Shown piece after piece: positions 55,847 to 64,000 of a DNA stretch of 64,000 nt; within the stretch, counting starts at the first letter, position 1, and every line of letters starts with the position of its first letter. The notes under the pieces were generated by a model, which saw nothing but the letters and a program-made list of their open reading frames with translations, was not told the origin of the DNA and ran no database searches. The stretch comes from Sacculina carcini (taxonomy: Eukaryota; Arthropoda; Thecostraca; Sacculinidae). Where the stretch lies: positions 5,599,362 through 5,663,361 of the forward strand of contig OU696572.1 in assembly GCA_916048095.2 (NCBI GenBank), read 5' to 3'. The position numbers and the translations under genes were made by a program.

Positions 55847-56760
55847 TCAGGCAGAAGTTTGACGAGAGCTAGTGGGACAAGTGAAAGAGGAGGAAGTGGC
55901 AGTGCGGGAACGAATACTATTTCGGACGGCGACAAAAGAAGGACAATCATATGAGAAAGATGAGTGGAGGTGATCACGGCCAGCACGAGAGCAATTTACA
56001 CATTTGAGCGGGGCCGACTGGTCGCAAGCAGATGACAGGTGGGGGCCGGCGCAACGGCCGCACGTCGCGGAACGGGTGCACTGGGCCGCTTTGTGACCCA
56101 AACCAGCGCATTTGTAGCACCGCGCGACCCAATAACGGTCATAAACAGCGCAGGCGCACAGGCCAACAAACAGACGGTCGCCACTGCTACGAATGATGGC
56201 CCTTGCAGCCGGAGACACGGCGAGAACAGCGTGCATGCGTTCATGGCGGGGAGTAGTGAAAAACATCACCCTCAATTCAGCAGCCGGGACATCGGCAAGC
56301 GTGGGATTCTTCAGCCGCACACCATCGATGAACGTATCAATTGATGCGTCCAGAGGAATATTCGCCACCGTCACCTTTGGCTGAATGTATGACCGCTGTG
56401 GCACGTGCGCATCAATTCCCGGCACAGCTGCTCGAACGCGTTCAGCAGCACGCGCAGCCGCACCCGGTGAACGACAGCGCAGCACGAGACCACCGTTATG
56501 AGCCTGCCGGGAGCCGACCACCTGCACATCCTTCAGGGCGGGAGCGACAGTTTCGGCTCGGACCTGCGAGTCCCCCGTCTTTGGTCGGAGGACTACCGCA
56601 TACGAGCCAACAGGCTCAGCAGCAGCCACCAGTTGAGCAGAAGAAGCAGAAGGAGTTGGATTCAGCGATGCTTCAATAGTCAGCAAACGAGACGACAGAT
56701 CGTCAAATTTGCTGACTACATTCAGAGCAAGTTTTGCTCTAGCCAGACAAGTGGGCACAT
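55847..56760 (-). CDS. L2-B ORF1 (nucleic-acid-binding protein)
   Basis: About 300 codons with three zinc-knuckle-type motifs at the C-terminus: CYKCAGLGHKAAQC, CGRCAGPHLSSAC and CVNCSRAGRDHLHSSFSYDC. Before them is an alanine-rich part with RRM-like features (KVTVANIPLDASIDTFI, RSPGAAARAAERVRAAVPG). Such ORF1 proteins coat the LINE RNA. An N-terminal PHD-like stretch (WIGCNLCSAWCHLRCAHLSG) lies just upstream in another frame (56739-56820), so a one-base shift probably broke the start. The ORF1 stop and ORF2 are in the same frame. Confidence 0.75.
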
Positions 56761-56830
56761 CTCAAGTGGCACCAGGCGCTGCACAAATTGCAGCCGATCC
56801 ACTTGCTAGGATCCCCGTTGGAGCCGGTGT
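56739..56830 (-). pseudogene. PHD-like zinc finger start of L2-B ORF1, out of frame
   Basis: CHTGSNGDPSKWIGCNLCSAWCHLRC has the spacing of a PHD-type finger seen in ORF1 of some CR1/L2 LINEs. It runs into a stop right after CAHLSG, while the rest of ORF1 is in the next frame. Confidence 0.5.
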
Positions 56831-56835
56831 GACAG

Positions 56836-57490
56836 ATAAAACGGGGACATAGATAAAATGGGGACATCGACGCATTTGATACAAGATATGACGCATTTGA
56901 GGGAATTTGAAGGATTTCCCTTCGTACCATGTGCACTGGATGTTATAACATGTGCTCTTATTAGTGATTCTTGCAGTGCAGTTGTAGTAACGTAGTTGGG
57001 TAGTTGCTAGTTTTTAATTGTAGACATGGGTACCCAGGTATGTATTTTGGTTAATTTCATAGGGGACAAATGTATTTTTGGAGTAAATGTGTTGTTCTTA
57101 AATTCGTTGGTGCTTGGTTCGTTAGTGCTTGTGTTTGTTGCTTGTTTGGTTAGTAACCACTCACTGTATTAGTTGTCTGGTTTGTTAATGAACGATAATT
57201 TTTAAAGCCGTCTGGTTGGTTAGTGCACACATAAACAGTTCTCGTTGCTGGTGTTTTGTGTTGTAAAAGCGATGACGTGGTTTAATCTTGAATTTATGAT
57301 AAAGTAGGTTACGTACTACTTGGAAACTCGTCAAAATTTCAGACAGGCTCCACTCTAGAGGATGTGAGGTGCTATTTACAAACCGGAGTATGTCCCTCGT
57401 CAATGTCAAGGCAGAGGAAACAAAGTCATCCAGCGCGCGTCTAAGTTTCGGTTACATGGTTGGTATAACACGTCTGTTCAATTGCAACTA
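56836..57490. other. Interior of the long-arm element with GGGGACAT repeats
   Basis: 56836-56920 has two GATAAAA(C/T)GGGGACAT copies followed by CGACGCATTTGA and related ATTTGA repeats, matched by a second cluster at 58097-58170 and a shorter one at 58282-58302. The rest is AT-rich with GTTGGTTAG-like repeats and no gene I can support. Confidence 0.6.
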
Positions 57491-57910
57491 ATGATTCAAT
57501 ATTACGCAGATTTTGCTCCGTCGTCTCCTGGAGTTGCTGCGGAACTGGCGGACAGCGCCCAAGACGCCGCACCTTGCGACCATGGGCTCCTTTCCACTGT
57601 GTAAGTTGATGCCTGCATCGCCAGCCCGTCGTCGGTCTTCACAGCGTGTGACGAACCTGAAGGTGTCACTGAACCAGCAGTCAAGCGGCGCCGCATGAAT
57701 GACGCCAGACGCCCATTGACTCCATGGACGGCTGTGCCGAGCGCGTCAGCCCGCATCAACATCAGAGCGACGCTTGCGGACCCGCACTGCTGGCTCAATG
57801 ACACAGTCATCGATGCGGCTCAGTCGCTGTTGGCGCGGCAATTCCCGTGGTTGTCTGGCCTCCAGTCTACTGTTGTGCTTCAGGGGTCCAATTATGGCGG
57901 ATATTGCTGA
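57491..57910 (+). pseudogene. C48/Ulp1-like cysteine protease, N-terminal fragment with an in-frame stop
   Basis: A frame starting MIQYYADFAPSSPGVAAEL runs to a TAA at 57602-57604 and continues in the same frame (DACIASPSSVFTACDEPEG, then KRRRMNDARRPLTPW) into DPHCWLNDTVIDAAQSLLAR, QFPWLSGLQSTVVLQ and a stop at 57910. The WLND...I..AQ.LL..QFP...GLQST stretch resembles the start of the Ulp1/C48-like domain found in transposon-encoded proteins of many invertebrates. The catalytic His, Asp and Cys would lie downstream and are missing. The TAA sits in GTGTAAGT, so a splice donor is an alternative to a nonsense change. Confidence 0.5.
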
Positions 57911-58307
57911 CGAAATTTCCCTTCTGAATTAAATTGGTTGGAGTAAAATATGAATTGTAAAATGAAATTGTAATGGAGATCCCATAGAGTAATATTCCCC
58001 GAACATGTTCAGTCGAAAGGTAGTCAATAGACTACCCAAACCTCTGCACTTGAGCCTAACTAGTGCTATGTGCAGTAATCAGCAACAACAACAAGGTAAA
58101 AACGGGGACATGGATAAAACGGGTACATCGACGCATTTGATAAAAAATTTGACGCATTTGAAGGGATTTGAAGGCTTTTCACTGTATGGTGTAAGGATTT
58201 TGAAGGAATTTTAAGGTTTTCACCCAACTTGGTGCATGTCTACCGTATGGCGCGGTTGTAGTAAAGAAACAAGTTGCTTGGTGAAAATGGGGACATCGAC
58301 AAGTCTC
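57911..58307. other. Interior spacer with second GGGGACAT repeat cluster
   Basis: 58097-58170 repeats the 56836-56920 cluster (ACGGGGACAT, CGACGCATTTGA, GGGATTTGAAGG). No coding sequence recognised. Confidence 0.6.
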
Positions 58308-58727
58308 TGATTTCCTGATTCATTGTGATCCTGACGTGCTTATTTGTCACATTAATAGACAGTATTTGTCGTGTTATGTATGCTGGTGTTGACATGTAAC
58401 CTGATCGCATGCCGTGTTTTGTTTTGTTTTTCAGTTGAGTCGCCGGCGCGCTGTGCATGCAGTCTCGGGGCTCATCACAGTACTTGATCGAGGCTGGGTG
58501 GAGGATTGATCATCTCGTCGCCCACATCGAGATTAAGAACGGTCTTGTATCGTGCTGTATGTAGTGTCTGGTTTCTGGATGTGGCAGGGCAACTGGCATG
58601 CATTCTCACTGCATGCGTGTTCAGCCGACGACGACGGTGATTACTAATTGTTCAGTTATCACGTCCACGTTTCAATTGTTTTCTCGTGTGTTGGCTTGCG
58701 TGCATGTGCTGTAGTGTTTGGTGACGG

Positions 58728-58751
58728 TGTGTGTGTGTGTGTGTGTGTGTG
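58728..58751. repeat. (GT)n microsatellite in the right arm
   Basis: About 12 GT repeats, the inverted counterpart of the 31-repeat (CA)n in the left arm. Confidence 0.9.
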
Positions 58752-59186
58752 ATTGATTCAGTGGATCGTGTATTGTTATGCAGTAGTGTTACGAGATCGC
58801 AGCTTCGCTCATACTGTTTTTGCTTCATTATTCAAGTCATGTTTTATATCACCAGTGTTCTTGCACTATTATCTCTTGGCTCGGTTATAGACATTAATTC
58901 GTCTCAAATTAGCACTTTATTGCATTATATTTGTTGCATCGAATTTTCGTTTTTGCGTTTTTTCTTACCTCGTTCGTTCTTACCTCGCCTTGTTTGTGCG
59001 ATTTTTTCAGCTCCACACAAAACTTCAAAACCCCACTTCTTCCTAACTTAATTTTGCCTATATCCGCCCGAGTGGTATATTTCGCTTGAAATTCAATATA
59101 AATGTTTGTGAACTTTTTGCAAACAGTGCTGAATTTTCTCAACTGTTTACCGGTTCTACTTTATCTCTCAACTAGCATTAAAACCC

Positions 59187-62100
59187 GCCCGTTGTGCGGA
59201 GCAATTCATAACATGAATAACTGCCCGCGGGACATTTTTATTTCATAAAAATGAGCCATCGCTTCGTTTGCGTTTGAAGCCCCTGATCATTGAACCAGCG
59301 AACCATGAACCAGCGCAATTATGTCACCTCATATTCAAGCATACATACATAGACAGACAGATAATTTCTTCTTTATGTATATATATAGCATTAAAATCGC
59401 ATTAAAACCCGCCCGTTGTGCGGAACAATTCATAAAAATATTGCAAATTAAAAATACATAAGGCAAACTCATGAAGACCTTAATCAATTAAAAAGTCTAA
59501 ATTTCATTATTTTTAATTTTATTTTGACAAAATATTTTCACTCAACCCGCCTCATATTTAAACCCGCCCGACGTGAGGAATAATTCAGAACTCGAACACC
59601 ATCCGTTCTGGTTCTTGAAGTCAAATCCATTAGTTTTGTATATGAATTCATTCTATACGGTGAAATTGAACGTTTTATTGCTACCCGCGGGACATTTTTA
59701 TTGCATAAAAATGAGCCATCGCTTCGTTTGCGTTTGAAGCCCCTGATCATTGAACCAGCGAACCATGAACCAGCGCAATTATGTCACCTCATATTCAAGC
59801 ATACATACACAGACAGACAGATAATTTCTTCTTTATGTATATATATAGCATTAAAACCGCATTAAAACCCGCCCGTTGTGCGGAACAATTCATAACATGA
59901 ATAACTGCCCGCGGGACATTTTTATTTCATAAAAATGAGCCATCGCTTCGTTTGCGTTTGAAGCCCCTGATCATTGAACCAGCGAACCATGAACCAGCGC
60001 AATTATGTCACCTCATATTCAAGCATACATACATAGACAGACAGATAATTTCTTCTTTATGTATATATATAGCATTAAAACCGCATTAAAACCCGCCCGT
60101 TGTGCGGAACAATTCATAAAAATATTGCAAATTAAAAATACATAAGGCAAACTCATGAAGACCTTAATCAATTAAAAAGTCTAAATTTCATTATTTTTAA
60201 TTTTATTTTGACAAAATATTTTCACTCAACCCGCCTCATATTTAAACCCGCCCGACGTGAGGAATAATTCAGAACTCGAACACCATCCGTTCTGGTTCTT
60301 GAAGTCAAATCCATTAGTTTTGTATATGAATTCATTCTATACGGTGAAATTGAACGTTTTATTGCTACCCGCGGTACATTTTTATTGCATAAAAATGAGC
60401 CATCGCTTCGTTTGCGTTTGAAGCCCCTGATCATTGAACCAGCGAACCATGAACCAGCGCAATTATGTCACCTCATATTCAAGCATACATACACAGACAG
60501 ACAGATAATTTCTTCTTTATGTATATATATAGCATTAAAACCCGCCCGTTGTGCGGAGCAATTCATTACATGAAATTCATATTCAATTCGTAAAAAAATA
60601 TGGAAAAATAAAAATGAAATAGGGTACACTCATAAAAATATTAATCAATTGAAAATTATAAGTTTAATTATTTTTATTTGGACAAAATATTTCCCCTCAG
60701 TCCGCCTGAGTCATTTTTATACCCGCCCGTCGTGCTGAATAATTCAGAACTCGAACACGATCCGTTCTGGATCTTGAAGTCAAATCCATTGGTTTTGTGT
60801 ATGGATTAATTCTACAGGGTAAATTGAACGTTCTATTGTCTATAGTTGCTGCCCGCGGAGCATTTTTATTTGTAAAAAAATACCTTTTTTAAATGAACCA
60901 TTTGAAAAAAATGAACTAAAAAATGGAAACACCTTTTTTAAACCCGCCCGTCGTGGAGAACAATTCATACAATAAAATTCATATTTGAAGTCAAATCCAT
61001 TGGTTTTGTGTATGGATTAATTCTACAGGGAAAATTGAACGTTCTATTGTCTATAGTTGCTGCCCGCGGAACATTTGTATTAAAAAAAAACCTTTTTTTA
61101 AATGAACCATTTGAAAAAAATGATCTAAAAACACTTTTTTAAACCCACCCGTCGTGCGGAACAATTCATACAATAAAATTCATATCAAATCCATAAAATA
61201 TAATGAATACAAATTGAAAAGCAAAAAATGTAACCTATAAATATCTTAACCAATAGAAAAGTCTAAATGGGAATATTTTTGTTCTTATTTTGACAAATAT
61301 TATCCCTCAACCCGCCTGATATATAAATCTGCCCGTCGTGTGGTATAATTCAGAACACAAACACGAAACAAACAATGAAAGATGATGAAATCTTTTCATC
61401 AGAATGTTTCCAAACTATATTTATTACTTAACATCATTCCCCAATATCATTTGCTTAAGTACTATTTCACTTTTACCGCTATAATATTTATTGTTAAAAT
61501 TTATATATTTTCCGCTATCATTAAAACCCAATATAACCTGAGTCAAACCTACCCAACCCAACCCAACCATTCAATCTTGACCGCTCTCAGCCTAGTCTGA
61601 GGTGATTTAACTTATTAGTTTGTGATCACAAAATATACTGATGCGATCATAATTTGTAATCAGAAGACTGAGATTATCTACCCCAGGGGTCCCAACCACG
61701 CGGCCCACCAATACTTTTCTCTCAACCCGCCAATATAGTATCGGGACCAAACTGTAAGGTAGCTAAATTCACATTTGTTGCATAATGCGATATAATTATA
61801 CACCATTATCATATTATCTCATAATTCCCGGTTAATGCTTCCACTAATGCATCATATTCATACAGTTGTTATTTTTTGGATTACACCGATAATACAGCCC
61901 TTGATATTACAGCCGATATTATATTATGCAATCTATATTCTGCTACGTATTATTCCTAATACATATATCATCAGATCGCAAAATATATTTAAAGGTTAAC
62001 ATCATTCTCCAAAATCATTTGCTTAAGAGCTATTCTAATTTTATCGCTAGAATATTTACTGCTAGCAAAATATCATATACCTCGCTATCATTTAAACCCA

Positions 62101-62505
62101 CTCTTTATAGATACATTTAATTCGCCCGTCGTGCGGAACAGTTCATAAAATATAATTAATATTCAATTCATAAAAAAATTAGTGCAAATTGAAAAAGAAA
62201 AACAAACCCACAGGAAAGTTATAGCTGATATAAAAGTCTAAATGTGAAATTTATGTTTCAATTTAGAAAACATGTTTTTCCACAACACTATCAAAACAAT
62301 GCAACCTTCTGTCATCTCTATAATTCCAGGTTAATGCTTCCGCTAAAACAGCATAAGTTGGCATTACATGATATTGCAACCCATATCCTTATGCAACTTA
62401 TGCTTATGCAACTTGAAATTAAACCAATTAAATTACACAGTTAAATTCAGTAGTTTACTTTGTTCCCAATAGCATTTTACCCGCCCGTCGTGCGGAACGT
62501 TATTG
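59187..62505 (+). repeat. Iterated CCCGCCCGTCGTGCGGAAYAATTC motif region
   Basis: About 13 copies here (near 59187, 59405, 59563, 59867, 60090, 60247, 60540, 60721, 60942, 61144, 61328, 62121, 62480) and two inverted copies in the left arm. Spacing is irregular, about 150-780 bp, and the surroundings are AT-rich, so the GC-rich motif stands out. Two contexts recur: AATTCATA followed by AT-rich sequence, and AATTCAGAACTCGAACAC. Confidence 0.85.
59203..60570 (+). repeat. 684-bp tandem duplication
   Basis: 59203-59886 and 59887-60570 are nearly identical (a few visible differences, for example GGGACATTT versus GGTACATTT near 60372). Each contains two copies of a roughly 200-bp block starting at CCCGCGGGACATTTTTATT. 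Confidence 0.9.
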
Positions 62506-62640
62506 AGTACAATAAAGCCTTTATATTCAGTAGAGTGTAGCATTAATTGAACTGTACGCAATAAAACCACACCATCCATGCTTGGAGATAATATGATGCA
62601 TTCTTAATTGTGATTGGGCTTCAGTGAAATTTAATCGGTG

Positions 62641-63962
62641 TATATTCCTGTGTAATCGCAAGTGCGCATAATAGCTGTCAAATTGGCAATATGTCCTTTT
62701 GACTTTACACCGCCGTAACTTCCTTCAGATACCCTTTGGAAAATTACAAATTATACCGTATTGTAGAAGACAAGATTTCTAGAACGATGGTATAATTTAT
62801 TTTTATGTGTAACAAATAGTTACTGAGAAATAGTAGAAAAATGAATTAATTTTAGTCACCCGGTGTTCAAGTGTAATTTTGGATGTATTTGAGAATTTTG
62901 CCAATTTTACACGTTTTTTGTATCATTTGTGGGTATAAATTACACCTTTTCTTGTAGAACACAAAATTCTCTACACAGTAGTATATTCCTGTGTAATCGC
63001 AAGTGCGCATAATAGCTGTCAAATTGGCAATATGTCCTTTTGACTTTACACAGCCGTCACTTCCTTCAGATACACTTTGGAAAATTAAGAATTATACCGA
63101 ATTTTAAAAAATACAATTTCCAGCACGATGATATAATTGATTTTAATGTGTGACAAATCGTTCCTGAGAAATAGGTAGAAAAATGAATTAATTTAGGCGC
63201 CCGATGATCAAGTGTAATTTTGGATGTATTTGACAATTTTGCCAATTTTACACATTTTTTGTATCATTTGTGGGTATAAATTATAACTTTTCTTGTAGAA
63301 CACAAAATTATCTACACAATAGTATAATTTTTATAGCTGTACCATTGCTGATTTATGAGGAATAGATAGCGGAATATTGACCAAAATATTCGCGTTTTTC
63401 AGTGCTAATTTTGCATTTTTGACTTTGTCATTTTGACTTCACACCGCCGTAACTTTTTTTTAATACACGTTGGAAAATTAAAAATTATACCGTGTTGTAG
63501 CAAACAAAATTCCCAGCATGATGGTATTATTTATTTAGATGTGTGATAATTAGTTTTTGATACATAGAGAAAAAAGTATAGAAAATCGGACGCGTGGAGT
63601 TTAAATATATTTTTGAATATAGATTGAAATTTTGTCATGTTTACATCTTTTATGTTCTATTTTGGGATATGAATTATAACCTATCTTGTAGAACAGAAAA
63701 TTCTCTACACAGTGGTATAATCTGTTTGGCTGTACCATTTCTGGTTTATGAGGAGTAGATGTAGGAATATTGACCAAAATTTTCGCATTTTTCAGGGTTC
63801 ATTTTGTCTTTTCACCGCGATAACTTTTTTTGGTTTTATTTTTAAAATTTAAAATTTATCCTATCGTGTAGACAAGAAAATTTCCAACGTAATGGTATAA
63901 ATTGTTGGCAGGTACACCAAGTGGTTACCGAGTAGCAGCTTGCTGAAAATGTGACCAAGGAG
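62641..63962 (+). repeat. 351-bp subterminal repeats
   Basis: 62641-62991 is repeated at 62992 to about 63340 with moderate divergence (TATATTCCTGTGTAATCGC start). More diverged copies of the CACCGCCGTAACTT and GTATAATTTATTT segments recur near 63440 and 63815, up to the tip at about 63962. Confidence 0.85.
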
Positions 63963-64000
63963 GGTGGGACAGACAAACACACAGACAGAGGATCTCTTTT
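63963..64000. other. Right flank of the long-arm element
   Basis: ACAGACAAACACACAGACAG then AGGATCTCTTTT. Too short to characterise. Confidence 0.4.

Larger units (their letters stand above)
52611..56835 (-). mobile_element. L2-like LINE (L2-B), nearly full length
   Basis: Minus strand. The 3' end has an (AATG)n tail (plus strand CATTCATTCATTT at 52611) and an AGCGC element (GTATAGCGCTCATCC) as in L2-A. ORF2 encodes endonuclease and RT, and ORF1 lies upstream in the same frame. Two in-frame stops in ORF2 make it inactive. The 5' boundary is about 56835, where repeats of the GGGGACATCGACGCATTTGA type begin. No target duplication is evident. Confidence 0.85.
45487..63962. mobile_element. Candidate large element with long asymmetric inverted arms
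   Basis: The left arm (45487-46668) matches, in inverted orientation, the right region from 58308 to about 61520, and its outermost 30 bp (ACCACCCTCCTCGGTCCATT type) match the inverted end at about 63935-63962. The arms share unique sequence, a CA/TG microsatellite and a GC-rich repeated motif. The interior holds an 84-85-bp satellite, a C48-like protease fragment and later insertions (Gypsy-B, L2-B). I find no transposase, integrase or polymerase that clearly belongs to it. The left end truncates Gypsy-C, so the element, or a rearrangement, came after it. The right flank begins GACAGACAAACACACAGACA. Two unrelated inverted copies of a repeat remain possible. Confidence 0.5.
58308..63962 (+). 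repeat. Right inverted arm with subterminal repeats
   Basis: 58308-59190 is the inverse of 45880-46668. 61330-61530 is the inverse of about 45520-45720, and 63935-63962 the inverse of about 45510-45540. Between them the right arm is expanded by a 684-bp duplication and many copies of a GC-rich motif, and towards the tip by 351-bp repeats. No gene is supportable anywhere in it. Confidence 0.7.

Noticed and set aside
59538..60434. Two identical 70-codon minus-strand frames (MIRGFKRKRSDGSF) as a small gene family
   Set aside because: Identity is explained by the 684-bp tandem duplication, and the surroundings are repeat sequence.
61540..61570. CCCAA/ACCCAA run as a telomere or minisatellite
   Set aside because: A few imperfect copies within arm sequence, no array.
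45487..63962. Polinton/Maverick or herpesvirus-like giant transposon
   Set aside because: Long inverted arms alone would fit, but no family B polymerase, retroviral-type integrase, packaging ATPase, capsid or adenovirus-type protease is visible. The C48-like fragment is a different protease type.

Overview
This is a repeat-dominated eukaryotic window, almost certainly from an invertebrate or early-branching animal. I see no bacterial genes, rRNA, intact tRNA gene or complete host gene. The animal assignment rests on the mobile elements: L2-type and jockey/CR1-group LINEs, Ty3/gypsy LTR elements, a tRNA-derived SINE and a P-element/THAP9-like DNA transposon. The species is not identifiable from what I can see.

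Left half (1-30.7 kb): one composite satellite. A 192-bp core carrying a tRNA-like head (perfect Pol III B box, weak A box) alternates with blocks of the 9-mer AAAGAAAAT that run from 108 bp to about 1.5 kb. There are about 25 cores. Seventeen of the 25 blocks have lengths that are exact multiples of 9; seven of the eight exceptions lie together between 16.6 and 23.0 kb. The array is interrupted by a young 4.3-kb LTR element without gag/pol (472-4778, in the B-box region of one core) and by a 5'-truncated LINE that is present twice because 4,806 bp were duplicated in tandem (8396-10780 and 13202-15586).

Middle (30.7-45.5 kb): nested retroelements. Two pol fragments in opposite orientation meet at a perfect palindrome (31386-31404). 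An L2-like LINE (about 32.99-39.84 kb) was split by a tRNA-derived SINE (13-bp target duplication) and by a 4,807-bp Ty3/gypsy element, Gypsy-A (260-bp LTRs, ATTC duplication). A second gypsy element, Gypsy-C (tRNA-type primer site, gag, protease, RT), has its 5' LTR region split by a P-like element (about 48-bp inverted repeats) that itself carries an L2 3' fragment.

Right part (45.5-64 kb): probably one large element with long, imperfect, asymmetric inverted arms (45487-46668 and about 58.3-63.96 kb). The arms share unique sequence, a microsatellite, a GC-rich motif iterated about 15 times and a closely similar outer end. Inside are an 84-85-bp satellite, a young gypsy element inserted in it (Gypsy-B, 47260-52562, 273-bp LTRs, AAAAG duplication), an L2-like LINE (52611 to about 56835) and a broken reading frame resembling the start of a C48/Ulp1-type cysteine protease. 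This arrangement is the best candidate for an undescribed element.

Gypsy-A and Gypsy-B lack a visible tRNA primer site. Each has instead a perfect 12-nt or 15-nt complement between its LTR and the sequence just downstream, which points to Tf1-like self-priming. Both have near-identical LTRs yet several coding lesions, so they were probably mobilised in trans or carry consensus errors.
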